64,000 nucleotides of DNA from Marinobacter sp. S6332 (GTDB lineage: Bacteria > Pseudomonadota > Gammaproteobacteria > Pseudomonadales > Oleiphilaceae): the NCBI RefSeq assembly GCF_023016045.1, contig NZ_JALKAP010000004.1, forward strand, positions 124,001-188,000. The letters are read 5' to 3'. A program made the translations under genes and the position numbers. Below the pieces are notes generated by a model, which made no database searches, was not told the origin of the DNA, and saw only the letters and a list, made by a program, of their open reading frames with translations. Numbering within the stretch: position 1 is the first letter of the stretch; every line of letters begins with the position of its first letter. Shown here in pieces: positions 1-8,505 of this stretch.

Positions 1-721
1 TACCGGTGTTGCTCAGAGTTACGATCTCATCTTTGGTGGTGCCAGCTTGCACGTTACCAAAGGCCACTTCGTCGCGGTTTACCGCAATGCGTGGTGTTTC
101 GACAGTGTCGAATTGGACAGCAACGGTTTGCAGCAAGTTATCTTGGCCTGCAAGCAGCGTACAGTTGGTTGTAATTTCACCAATCGGTGCGGGGGCAATG
201 GAGCCGTTAGCAGTACGAGCAACCAGATTCAGTGTCAGACCGCCAACGCGGATTTCTGCATTACCGATATCCTGCTCGGTAAACGTGAATTCTGGTGCCT
301 GACCGTTGGCAGGAACCGTGAATGGGCCAGATTCTGATGGGATTGGGCTTGGGGGAATAGTTAGCGTTACTGTCTGCTCAACAGTTCGGCCAGCAGTAAT
401 GATCTGGTTGGTATTTACCGCGGTGCCTTCAACCGTTTCAGAGCCCACCAGCTTAAGGCCGGTACGCGAGTCTTCGTTGACCAGTGTCATCGCGGTTACA
501 GCGAACGCAGGCAAAGGCGAGCCAACCGTTGCACTGGTAGGAATATCTGCGCTGATCTCCGCGCTGATAGGCTGATCGCCGATCAGGGGGAACGGGCAGG
601 TGAATTGCAGATTGGTAGTGACCGGTGCGGCCATGGCGCTTCCGGCACCAGACATTAATGCCGCAGCTGCCAGAGCTGGCGCAAGCATGCGTCCGCCGGG
701 GTTGGTGTTCCTGAGTTTCAT
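1..721 (-). CDS. Secreted repeat protein, DUF6801-like N-terminus (C-terminal part outside window)
   Basis: The reading frame is open to the left edge. It starts at an ATG at 721 preceded by AGAGGA about 7 bases upstream. Residues 1-32 form a signal peptide with a basic start, an Ala-rich core and an SAMA-A cleavage site. The following FTCPFPLIGDQP stretch with a later lone Cys resembles the DUF6801 fold found in secreted proteins (recognition from memory, moderate). Around residue 215 a new module begins (PRIAVNRDEVAFGNVQAGTT), typical of ASPM-SPD2-HYDIN or choice-of-anchor-D beta-sandwich repeats. The protein is therefore probably an exported multi-domain surface or periplasmic protein. Its function is unknown and its C-terminal anchor cannot be seen. 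Confidence 0.75.
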   Translation of the reverse strand, partial: MKLRNTNPGGRMLAPALAAAALMSGAGSAMAAPVTTNLQFTCPFPLIGDQPISAEISADIPTSATVGSPLPAFAVTAMTLVNEDSRTGLKLVGSETVEGTAVNTNQIITAGRTVEQTVTLTIPPSPIPSESGPFTVPANGQAPEFTFTEQDIGNAEIRVGGLTLNLVARTANGSIAPAPIGEITTNCTLLAGQDNLLQTVAVQFDTVETPRIAVNRDEVAFGNVQAGTTKDEIVTLSNTG

Positions 722-979
722 GAGTTCGTCCTCTGTAAAGCATCGTTATTATAGGAGGGCGCGCAGACAACACCGAAAACGACTAATTCAATCGGACTTG
801 CAAAATACCCTTTCGCCACGCGTTTATACGCAAGTGTGCAGGCCTATTAGGCCCCTGAAGACCGCCGTGGGTCATTGCCGTTCGCGGCATGGTTTTTGTT
901 CAAAGCGGCGATAATGTGCAGAGAATGTCCAAACCGTGACCGGCTTCAAATTGCTTCGCTGTTCAGTTGACTGGAGCAG

Positions 980-2002
980 TTACTGGCTTTTTTGCGACTG
1001 CTTGCGCACATCGCCGGGGGTTTTTCCTGTCCATGTGCGGTAGGCTTTGGTGAAGCTTGCCTGATCACTAAATCCAAGCTTTTCAGCAATGGATTCCAGT
1101 GGCACATTGGTGTCTCTCAAGTATAAGGTTGCGAAGCTTTCCCGAATTTCGTTTCTTACCTCACGAAATGAAGTACCTGCACTGGCAAGGTGTTGGCGCA
1201 GGGTGCGAGCACTTATGTCGAGGCGCCGGGCAATATTACTTGTCGTGCAAGGTCGGCCAGGCTGGCTCATGATCATTTCCCGAACCTGCATCAGTGTTTC
1301 ATCGGCCTGTCCGGTTTGTTGTCCGGCTATTTTTCGTGTGCGGGCCAAAAGAAACTGAAGGCTTACGTTATCCTTCTGGCTAGGCTGCCCTTTCAATGTC
1401 ATGGTTATCTGGTTATAGGGCGCGTCGAAGTGAAACTCGCAATCCGTAGCCAGTGACTGCCATGAGCTGGCATCACGCCGTGCCGGGAAAGCAAATTGGA
1501 TGTCGAAATGCTCGCATACCTCCGCAGACACCCGGTGAATACTGCCCATGTACATTTTGGTTATACAGGGGTTGAGCTCACCAAGCCCCCATGTGTCGAG
1601 CAGGCGAATATTGAAGGTTGGTCCGGTAGAGTTAAGCTCCATATCCATCAAGGGCAGGCCAACACGCAGGTACTGGACAATCATGCTGATAAGTTGTCGC
1701 GGGTTATCCTGACCAAGTACGGCAAACCCAAGCAGACCGTGGCTGGGCAAATCCAGCTGTTGCCCGAACTGGAAGGCCGCTCTCTCGTCTTTCATCAGCC
1801 AGTCTGCTTTTCTCAGCACGGAGGTTATCTCCTGCATGCTGATACTTGCGTCTGGGTCATCCAGCATTGCGTCAGTAATATTGCTGTCGTTTAGAAGGGC
1901 TGCCCGTTTTACACCCCTGCGTTCCATAAATTCGATGAAGCGACGCGCATAGCGTGCAGAGATCAGGGGCACCTCAAGAGCCATACGATTTGAAATATCC
2001 AT
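980..2002 (-). CDS. AraC family transcriptional regulator (arabinose-binding-domain type)
   Basis: This is a 340-residue regulator. The N-terminal about 190 residues match the Arabinose_bd family (PF12625) common in OruR/ArgR-like AraC proteins. The C-terminal about 100 residues carry the double helix-turn-helix, including the signature region IAEKLGFSDQASFTKAYRTW and the P-G-DVR ending. The frame could open at 2104, but the ATG at 2002 has AGGGATAGGA just upstream and removes a non-conserved 34-residue extension. The gene diverges from a methyltransferase, and a perfect 9+3+9 palindrome lies between them, a likely operator. The ligand is unknown. Confidence 0.85.
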   Translation of the reverse strand: MDISNRMALEVPLISARYARRFIEFMERRGVKRAALLNDSNITDAMLDDPDASISMQEITSVLRKADWLMKDERAAFQFGQQLDLPSHGLLGFAVLGQDNPRQLISMIVQYLRVGLPLMDMELNSTGPTFNIRLLDTWGLGELNPCITKMYMGSIHRVSAEVCEHFDIQFAFPARRDASSWQSLATDCEFHFDAPYNQITMTLKGQPSQKDNVSLQFLLARTRKIAGQQTGQADETLMQVREMIMSQPGRPCTTSNIARRLDISARTLRQHLASAGTSFREVRNEIRESFATLYLRDTNVPLESIAEKLGFSDQASFTKAYRTWTGKTPGDVRKQSQKSQ

Positions 2003-2159
2003 ATTCCTATCCCTGATACGAGCGAAGCCCGTAAAATCGTCGTGTTTTGCTACTGGTTCGGGCGTGAATCGGTTACTTTCTTTATTTGCGTGCAGTATAG
2101 GCACGAAGCTATCGAGTCGATTTGGCAGCCCGTCACGAAATGGTCGCGATGGCCGAATA

Positions 2160-2180
2160 TGACAAATGAAACATTTGTCA
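2160..2180. promoter_or_regulatory. Perfect 21-bp palindrome, candidate operator
   Basis: TGACAAATG and CATTTGTCA are exact inverted copies separated by AAA. They sit between the divergent AraC regulator (start 2002) and the methyltransferase (start 2208), 28 bp before the latter. The symmetry suggests a dimeric regulator. AraC proteins more often bind direct repeats, so another factor is possible. Confidence 0.5.
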
Positions 2181-2207
2181 GGTTAAGCATATATAGCCGG
2201 AGGATGT

Positions 2208-2900
2208 TTGAAGAAACTAACACTAACAGTAGACAGATCCGCACATTCCGCCGTTCGTGAGGATGCCGCATGCACTGTGTGTGAGCAGGCTACTTTGGTT
2301 AGCTTTCGAGTTGTAGGTGACAAAAGCTACTTACGTTGCCCGCTCTGCGAGGCAACTTTAATGGCGCAGGAAAACTGGCTTTCAGCGGAAGAAGAACGGG
2401 CTGTGTACGGTCTTCACAACAATGATCCGGACGATGCGGGCTATAGAGCCTTTCTGGAAAAGCTAGCGCTGCCGATGATTGAACGCATCCCGCCGGGAGC
2501 GGTAGGGCTGGATTTTGGTTGCGGCCCCGGCCCGGCGCTTGCGAAAATATTTCGCGAATCTGCAATGGATGTGGCGCTGTACGACCCCTTCTTCTACCCG
2601 GAGCCGTCTGTTCTAAATCAACAGTACGACTTCATCACCTGCACGGAGGTAGTGGAGCATTTGCATCAGCCGGCAAAGGTATTTGTTCAGTTGGATAGCT
2701 TGTTAAAGCCAGGAGGATGGCTTGGCATAATGACGTGTTTTCAAACCTGCGATGCGCGGTTCGACAACTGGCATTACCGCCGAGACCCCACTCATGTTGT
2801 GTTTTATCGTGAAGCAACCTTGAGGCTTGTTGCAGAACGCATGGGCTGGGTTATGTCGGTGCCCTGTAAAGACGTGGCGATTTTTCACAAGCCCGTGTAA
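2208..2900 (+). CDS. Class I SAM-dependent methyltransferase with N-terminal Cys pairs
   Basis: A 230-residue protein. Two CxxC pairs (CTVC near residue 22, CPLC near 45) form a probable zinc ribbon. A Rossmann methyltransferase follows: motif I is LDFGCGPGPAL near residue 102, and EVVEHLHQP near 147 is the usual post-II region. The methyl acceptor is unknown. Start choice: a TTG at 2208 with GGAGGA immediately upstream. The nearby ATG at 2204 is in another frame, and the next in-frame Met (residue 52) would remove the Cys pairs. The gene is monocistronic and ends 33 bp from the convergent phospholipase D gene. Confidence 0.8.
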   Translation: MKKLTLTVDRSAHSAVREDAACTVCEQATLVSFRVVGDKSYLRCPLCEATLMAQENWLSAEEERAVYGLHNNDPDDAGYRAFLEKLALPMIERIPPGAVGLDFGCGPGPALAKIFRESAMDVALYDPFFYPEPSVLNQQYDFITCTEVVEHLHQPAKVFVQLDSLLKPGGWLGIMTCFQTCDARFDNWHYRRDPTHVVFYREATLRLVAERMGWVMSVPCKDVAIFHKPV

Positions 2901-2933
2901 AAAAATGAGATGCTAATTAGTAATTCAGCTGGG

Positions 2934-4379
2934 TCAAAATGTCGAAAGCCCAGTGGCTTCCATCAACCTGTACCGCCAGTAACGCAGCGCTGAATCGTCG
3001 GCCCAATGCTCGTAAGGTAAGCTCATAATCGGATCAGAGCCGGGTCCAGACTGCCACTGGCGGTCAAAGAAGCTCTTGGCCTTTGTGGCTAGTACAGAAT
3101 CTGATGCAACGGAGACCCACACATTGGTTTCTAGATTCAGGTCATCAAGATTGCGCCGAGTAAAGTTAGCGGAGCCTAGCAAAATCTCAGTAGGGCCGGT
3201 TGACGGGTGTAGCATCAACAGCTTGCTGTGGCATTGCTCGCCGGAGGTGTTGCACCAACGCACGGGGATGTCCGCTTTGTGCAACTCCAGTGCAACTTGC
3301 CGGTTGGGTATGCCGCTTTTTTGATGGCCAAATGCTTCGTTGTTGGCATCAAGCAGTACCCTCACTTTTGCACCGCGCTTATGGGCATCAAGCAGAGCAG
3401 TAACAATTTCCCGGTGTGACAGGTAGAAAAAGGCGAGATCAAGCTGGCTCCCGTTTTGAGCGCTGGAGATCATCTCTAGTGCCGTATCCCGAATCGCAGA
3501 TTCTGTTTTCACTGCAATCGTCCCGGCCGCATTCTCGGCGATTGCCTGAGGCGGCATTTTCTGGTTGATCAGCTTGTTCAGTGCCGCGTTAGATTGGCGA
3601 GACATAGCCAGAACCGCCTGCTCACCTTTCAGAACATCTATAACCGCCGGGCCAGTAAAACTAATCGCAACGTTGCTATGTCTGCTGCTGCCATCATGCG
3701 GGTTGGCAGAGGTTATCAAGGCGCGCAGTGTATCTCCGTCGTCGGCAACCAGAACCTTGCGATGGTTGGCTTTGAAGTTGGGTAAGGCAAGGTAGCTGCG
3801 AATAGTAACGGGCTCTGTGCCTAGTGCATTTGGCAGCCAGCCACTTTCAGCATTGTTACCAAACCACTGGCAGCAGACCCGCCAGATTGCAGACCATGCA
3901 GGGTTGCTGTCCCGAAGCGGTCGCAGGTTGGTTTCTGTAACGGGGATGCCCGCTTGCCGAAGAGCCTGAAACCATGGCGATACAGAGCCACCGTAAAGAG
4001 TATTCAGTGGGTCAGAGATGACAACAATCTCCAACTCCGGCTGCTCTGTTTTCCGATTGACAAGCGCTTGGGTTAGTTGCTCCGAAAGGCGGCGGTGCTC
4101 CACACCTTCAGGGCTGCTGCTGTTGAAGAGAAACATATCGACCAGAACAAAGGATTGAGCCTGACCGATGAGGCGCAGGATTTCATCAAATATCTCGTGG
4201 TCGCGGGTTTCGGAGCCGTCGCTGTGGTGGATGGTGGTATCTATCAACAGCTTTGCATCACTGAGTGGGTGTGCGCCGCCGTTGTAACTGATGCCGGGCG
4301 GCAGGGGCTTGTAGCTGTGATAGATCCCCACGCCGACCAACGCCAGAACGATAACTGCGAACAATACCTTCAATGTCAT
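2934..4379 (-). CDS. Phospholipase D family protein
   Basis: A 481-residue protein with an N-terminal membrane anchor or signal (residues 5-22) and two PLD half-domains. The first HKD motif is HRKVLVAD near residue 207 (HxKx4D). The second is HSKLLMLH near residue 390, where the usual Asp is His, followed by the conserved GSANFTRRN. Members hydrolyse phosphodiesters such as phospholipids or cardiolipin, or transfer phosphatidyl groups. Placement outside the cytoplasm is inferred from the N-terminus. It is the last gene of a yebC-GATase-PLD run, 18 bp after the amidotransferase. Confidence 0.82.
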   Translation of the reverse strand: MTLKVLFAVIVLALVGVGIYHSYKPLPPGISYNGGAHPLSDAKLLIDTTIHHSDGSETRDHEIFDEILRLIGQAQSFVLVDMFLFNSSSPEGVEHRRLSEQLTQALVNRKTEQPELEIVVISDPLNTLYGGSVSPWFQALRQAGIPVTETNLRPLRDSNPAWSAIWRVCCQWFGNNAESGWLPNALGTEPVTIRSYLALPNFKANHRKVLVADDGDTLRALITSANPHDGSSRHSNVAISFTGPAVIDVLKGEQAVLAMSRQSNAALNKLINQKMPPQAIAENAAGTIAVKTESAIRDTALEMISSAQNGSQLDLAFFYLSHREIVTALLDAHKRGAKVRVLLDANNEAFGHQKSGIPNRQVALELHKADIPVRWCNTSGEQCHSKLLMLHPSTGPTEILLGSANFTRRNLDDLNLETNVWVSVASDSVLATKAKSFFDRQWQSGPGSDPIMSLPYEHWADDSALRYWRYRLMEATGLSTF

Positions 4380-4397
4380 AAACGGCTCTGTGTCGTT

Positions 4398-5132
4398 TTA
4401 GCCAGCATGGTTTTCTTTAACCAAATCAGAAAACCGTTTCAGCAGACCGGTAGCTTCCGGAGCATCGGTAACCGAGCTGATCATAGCTTGCGGATCGAAC
4501 CCTTCACGCTCCAAATCTGGCGCCTGCACACCCAAGTAGGCTTTCATAACAGCGCTGGAAAACTCCGGATGGAATTGCACGCCCCACGCACACTTTCCTA
4601 CACGGAATGCCTGATGTGGCTCGAACTCATTACGACCGAGCAAAACTGCACTCGTAGGCAGGCTCAATACGGACTGTTTATGAGTGAGCTGTGCGCTGAA
4701 GCTAGCAGGCATGTCGCGGAATAATGGGTCATCCTGAGCACTGGCGAGCAGCTTTATGCGTTTTGTCCCGCTCTCGCGGCCTTCTGGATGGTAACCAACT
4801 TCGCCACCCAAAGCATGTGCCAGAAGCTGGTGTCCGTAACACACCCCGAGTAAGGGGATGGTTTCAGCAACCACACGAGCCAGCCATTGAGCAGCGCTTT
4901 CGCTCCAAGGTTCGCGGTCGCTTACCATGGCCGGAGAGCCGGTTACCACAACACCGTCCCAGTCAGCTGGATTGGCGGGCAGCTCACCGGCCTCGGCATC
5001 AAATACGGTAATGTCTAACTCTGATGATAGGCCACGCAAGAACCACTGATCGAAATCACCAAACTCTTCTTTGATGCTCGGGTAGGTGCTACCGGTTTTA
5101 AGAACAGCCACTTGCGGCTTAGGTTGGCTCAC
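4398..5132 (-). CDS. Class I glutamine amidotransferase
   Basis: A 244-residue stand-alone GATase of the GuaA-N type. The nucleophile elbow [15 protein letters not shown] carries the catalytic Cys near residue 98, and GVQFHPEF near residue 180 supplies the His and Glu of the triad. Such proteins hydrolyse glutamine or gamma-glutamyl compounds; the substrate here is unknown. The start is taken at GTG 5132, whose GTGA overlaps the yebC stop codon. The longer frame to 5198 would run back into yebC. The overlap implies translational coupling. Confidence 0.85.
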   Translation of the reverse strand: MSQPKPQVAVLKTGSTYPSIKEEFGDFDQWFLRGLSSELDITVFDAEAGELPANPADWDGVVVTGSPAMVSDREPWSESAAQWLARVVAETIPLLGVCYGHQLLAHALGGEVGYHPEGRESGTKRIKLLASAQDDPLFRDMPASFSAQLTHKQSVLSLPTSAVLLGRNEFEPHQAFRVGKCAWGVQFHPEFSSAVMKAYLGVQAPDLEREGFDPQAMISSVTDAPEATGLLKRFSDLVKENHAG

Positions 5133-5854
5133 TGTTCTGGCAATTCCGCATTGTGAAAAATGTTCTGCACATCGTCCAGCTCGTTCAGCATGTCGCAAAA
5201 CTTCTCAAACATGGGGATGTCGTCACCTTCAACCGGCGTTGTGGTTTTCGGTAGGAATTGGATTTCATCTACCTCGAAGTCGATATCGGCAAAGGCTTCT
5301 GTCAGTGCTTGACGAGCCTTGGCGTATTCCGTGTTTGGTGTGAATACCGTGATCTGACCGTCTTCGTTTTCAATATCGGTAACGTCGACGTCGGCTTCCA
5401 TCAGGGCTTCAAGCACGGCTTCGTCGTCTTCGCCTTTGAATACGAAGATGGCACTGTGGTCAAACATGTGGGCAACAGTGCCCGGTGTGCCGATTTTGCT
5501 TTTGGTTTTGGTAAAGGCCAGGCGTACGTCGCCAAAGGTGCGGTTAGGGTTATCGGTTAAGCAATCGACAATCACCATGCAGTTGCCGGGGCCGTAGCCT
5601 TCGTAGCGGGCCGGTGAGTAGTCTTCACCAGCGCCGCCCCGGGCTTTATCTATGGCTTTCTCAATGACGTGAGAGGGCACCTGATCTTTTTTTGCACGGT
5701 CAATCAGCCCGCGTAGTGATAGGTTTCCATCCGGGTCAGTTCCGCCGGACTTGGCGCTCATGTAGATTTCGCGCCCGTATTTACTGTAAACCTTGGTTTT
5801 GGCCTGTGCGGTTTTGGCCATGGATTCTTTGCGGTTCTGGTAGGCTCTGCCCAT
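5129..5854 (-). CDS. YebC/PmpR (TACO1) family regulator
   Basis: A 241-residue protein of the YebC/TACO1 family. It starts with the conserved [20 protein letters not shown] and continues with [14 protein letters not shown] and an alanine/glycine-rich second domain. Family members act as DNA-binding regulators (PmpR) or as translation factors that relieve ribosome stalling at proline stretches. Start: ATG 5854 with GAAGG upstream. The frame extends to 5902 but the family start is clear. It lies 97 bp downstream of the MBL gene and overlaps the amidotransferase by 4 bp. Confidence 0.92.
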   Translation of the reverse strand: MGRAYQNRKESMAKTAQAKTKVYSKYGREIYMSAKSGGTDPDGNLSLRGLIDRAKKDQVPSHVIEKAIDKARGGAGEDYSPARYEGYGPGNCMVIVDCLTDNPNRTFGDVRLAFTKTKSKIGTPGTVAHMFDHSAIFVFKGEDDEAVLEALMEADVDVTDIENEDGQITVFTPNTEYAKARQALTEAFADIDFEVDEIQFLPKTTTPVEGDDIPMFEKFCDMLNELDDVQNIFHNAELPEQ

Positions 5855-5951
5855 TTTTGCGATGCCTTCTACTTGCGGGTGAAAAGGCAAGATTTTACGC
5901 AAGAATCCTCGTTTGGGACAGGCCTATTTGGTTGACCTGTCCCGCAAGAGC

Positions 5952-6752
5952 TTAGATGTAGTCAACCGGCTCGCGATAGTTGTCCTGCGTCATCAGGTCG
6001 ATACCACACTCCACACTGCTCACCCAATTCAAAAACTGGTCAACCATCACCGGGCCTTCAAAGCGTTTTCCGTGCTGGGGCACAATCATTGCCACATCCA
6101 TTTCTCGGATCATGTTAGCCCACAGCCTACATACCTTGTTTGAGGCAATATAGCGCCGGTGGAATCCCATCATGTAAGGAATGTGGCGGTCAAAATCCTG
6201 AACTGGAAGGTGGTCGTCTGCAGCACCCATCGATGCCCCCAGATCTCCGGAGAAAAGGATTTTTGAGACAGGATCATAGAACTGCAAGTTGCCCACAGAG
6301 TGCATGAAGTGAGCAGGCAAACATTGTAGGTAAGATTCGCCAAACTTTACATTGGCGCCCGCATCCGGAATGCTAACGATGCGATCGTAAACGTTGCCGC
6401 TTAGTTGATTCGTAACGTAGCTCGATACCAAATGCGGGAGGAACCGCGCCCAGAGCTTTGATGTGACAATTTTTGCACTGGTATGAACAATCCAGCGATC
6501 AATGGCGCCAATAATGTCGGGGTCCTGATGCGACGCAAATACAAAGTCCATCTCCTTTATATTCATGTACTTGGACGCAGCAACCGCGAGCGGTGTGTAG
6601 GTGAGGTCGCCGCCGGGATCGATCAAAGCTTCGTGTTTGCCGTCAACAATCAAAAATTGATTGGACTGAACGCCTTCTCCGGTAACCAGAGAGTCAAACA
6701 TTAGGCACTTGTGGTGCCCGTTATCAAACAGGACGATCGGCTCGTTTGCCAT
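5952..6752 (-). CDS. MBL-fold protein with oxygen-binding diiron (ODP/FprA-like) signature
   Basis: A 266-residue metallo-beta-lactamase fold without the flavodoxin domain of rubredoxin:oxygen oxidoreductases. Metal ligands are visible in order: SHQDPDI (HxDxD in place of the usual HxExDH), LPAHFMHSVGN, LFSGDLG and VPQHGKRF. This arrangement matches the ODP/FprA diiron group, linked to O2 or NO binding and sensing. The position normally filled by the second His after the Asp is Ile. The start is firm: GGAGATCAAA precedes the ATG. The gene is followed 97 bp later by yebC, so a shared transcript is possible. Confidence 0.8.
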   Translation of the reverse strand: MANEPIVLFDNGHHKCLMFDSLVTGEGVQSNQFLIVDGKHEALIDPGGDLTYTPLAVAASKYMNIKEMDFVFASHQDPDIIGAIDRWIVHTSAKIVTSKLWARFLPHLVSSYVTNQLSGNVYDRIVSIPDAGANVKFGESYLQCLPAHFMHSVGNLQFYDPVSKILFSGDLGASMGAADDHLPVQDFDRHIPYMMGFHRRYIASNKVCRLWANMIREMDVAMIVPQHGKRFEGPVMVDQFLNWVSSVECGIDLMTQDNYREPVDYI

Positions 6753-6900
6753 TTTGATCTCCGCAGTGATGAGGATCGGCCGGTAGGCCTTTTAGTTGAA
6801 AGTGGCGCGGAGAGTACAAAATTGACGGATAGCAACAATTGCCACAGGTCAATTATCTGATATCCATCAAGTAACGTTATGTATCGCTCGAAGCTGTGAA

Positions 6901-7329
6901 TCAGGCTAGTTTGGGAACCTGCTTGATCCCGCGACGTATGGCGTGTTCCAGCCCAACACTGACCAGTTTCCCTGTGTAGGGCACAACATCGTCAAAGGTA
7001 ATACGGTAGCGTACTCGGGTATGGCCTTCCGGGGTGTCTTCAAAGCGAATTCGACCCAAGTGATTGCGGATTGGACTTAAACTGGTGATGGTGTATTCAA
7101 TCAGCATATCCGGTTCGAAACTGGTTACTGTTTCCTCCAACCCAATCGGGCCGATGCCAAGTTTGCGCACAGAGCCAAGGCCGTTGGGGTCTGCTTGATT
7201 GCTGTTCTTGATTCTCTTAACTGGCGCCCCGAGAAGCTTCCCAAAGCTGTTGTGATCAGCGAATAGCGCAAACACCTTGCTGCGCGGTACGTCGAAGGTT
7301 TCGTCAATTTCAAAAGTATGTGTAGCCAT
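6901..7329 (-). CDS. SRPBCC family protein
   Basis: A 142-residue protein with the START/Bet v1-like pattern of polyketide-cyclase relatives: an N-terminal strand FEIDETFDVPRSKVFALFAD, a central variable stretch, then IEYTITSLSPIRNHLGRIRFE and a C-terminal helix. The fold makes a hydrophobic ligand pocket; the ligand is unknown. GAAGC precedes the ATG. It stands alone, 148 bp upstream of the MBL gene on the same strand. Confidence 0.78.
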   Translation of the reverse strand: MATHTFEIDETFDVPRSKVFALFADHNSFGKLLGAPVKRIKNSNQADPNGLGSVRKLGIGPIGLEETVTSFEPDMLIEYTITSLSPIRNHLGRIRFEDTPEGHTRVRYRITFDDVVPYTGKLVSVGLEHAIRRGIKQVPKLA

Positions 7330-7453
7330 TTTTATGCTTCTTTTGTGTCTTTCCCTCCAAGACTAACGGTTTCGCTTCTGCAACAAAAGTCGTAGATGGA
7401 GACAGGTGAGTAACTGGCCTGTTGTGCTTTGTCGAAACTTTGTCTGTGTCTAG

Positions 7454-8329
7454 TTAATGCCGGGGCGTGTGCCGGTAATCCATGGGTGACTGCCCCATAA
7501 CCTTTTTGAACAGCCGAGAGAAGTAGTAGGCATCGTCATAGCCCAGGCGGTGGCTTATTTCCGTAAAACTCAGGCTTGTGGCGTCCAGCATCTGGCAAGC
7601 ACGCTCTACTTTTAGGTGAAGGAAATGCTGGATGGGAGAAGTGCCCGTTTGTTCACGGTAGCGGGTCGCAAAATGCGCGGGAGAAAGCCCTGCAAGATCG
7701 GCAAGCTGCTCAAGAGTAATGCGCTCATCGAGATGTTCGTGCATGTAGTTGTTGATGGTGTCCAGCTCGGCTTTTCGTTCTTGGCTTGTTTCATCAAAAC
7801 TGATTGGAACCGCTGCCAATAGTTGCCTTAGACGATTGGCTGCGTGAATCAGGCCGCGCGCCCGAAAGCCCGTCTGACGAACAGACAGCAGGCCGTTAAA
7901 ATCCACCAGCAGCCTAGGCTGCCTCCCCAAATGGCGGATGGGTGTTGAAGCGTCAAACCCCATGTATTCGTGAAACTCGTTGGCTAGTGGCCCGGTGTAG
8001 TGCACCCAGTGAATCGTCCAGGGGTTTTCCGGATCCGCTGTGTAACGGTGGCTGGCACCAGCTGGCAGTAGAAGAAGGTCTCCCGCCTCCATTGTATGAG
8101 GCTCTCCTTTCAAGTTTAGAAAAGCCCTACCTTCAGTGCAGTAAATCAAAAGATTGTCGCGATGATGCTCCCGATGCATGTGGTGGCCTGTGGCTCTGCG
8201 ATAGTGGCCGAATGCCAGTGGATAGAGATCCCGAGTGAGTGGATGCTCAGACAAAAGCCTAATAATGGGAGCTGGTACCACGTAGCGAATGCTGTCTTTG
8301 GGTACTGGCCATAAGGACGTTTGTGTCAT
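7454..8329 (-). CDS. mmsR: AraC family regulator, MmsR-like
   Basis: A 291-residue regulator with a cupin-type AraC_binding N-terminus (HREHHRDNLLIYCTEG near residue 53) and a C-terminal double HTH (ITLEQLADLAGLSPAHFATRYR, then HRLGYDDAYYFSRLFKK). It is transcribed divergently from mmsA. That is the arrangement of mmsR and mmsAB in Pseudomonas aeruginosa, where MmsR activates the valine pathway operon. The function is inferred from this context. Two near-identical 18-bp direct repeats in the intergenic region are likely its binding site. Confidence 0.85.
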   Translation of the reverse strand: MTQTSLWPVPKDSIRYVVPAPIIRLLSEHPLTRDLYPLAFGHYRRATGHHMHREHHRDNLLIYCTEGRAFLNLKGEPHTMEAGDLLLLPAGASHRYTADPENPWTIHWVHYTGPLANEFHEYMGFDASTPIRHLGRQPRLLVDFNGLLSVRQTGFRARGLIHAANRLRQLLAAVPISFDETSQERKAELDTINNYMHEHLDERITLEQLADLAGLSPAHFATRYREQTGTSPIQHFLHLKVERACQMLDATSLSFTEISHRLGYDDAYYFSRLFKKVMGQSPMDYRHTPRH

Positions 8330-8358
8330 GCTGAATGCTTATGTTTTTTGTGGGTTGA

Positions 8359-8397
8359 TCGAAAGATAGTCCATCAAGGTCGAAATTTAGTCAATCA
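8359..8397 (+). promoter_or_regulatory. Probable MmsR binding site: two 18-bp direct repeats
   Basis: TCGAAAGATAGTCCATCA (8359-8376) and TCGAAATTTAGTCAATCA (8380-8397) agree at 15 of 18 positions and are offset by 21 bp, two helical turns. This is the standard layout of AraC-family half sites. They lie between mmsR and mmsA. TAGATT at 8431-8436 is a possible -10 element for mmsA, which would place the proximal repeat just upstream of the -35 region, as in an activator site. Confidence 0.7.
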
Positions 8398-8505
8398 TCA
8401 AGTGCCAGTGGCCGTGCTAAGGTCTCAACATAGATTGCACTCTCATTGTCAAAGGCATCGTGCTTTTGGCGCGTTTTCCGCACAACAACAAACAGGGATA
8501 CCCAG

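Noticed and set aside
1..773. Short frames on both strands at the left edge (for example 306-575 plus, 453-773 minus)
   Set aside because: The continuous minus-strand frame ending at 721, with signal peptide and ribosome site, explains the region better.
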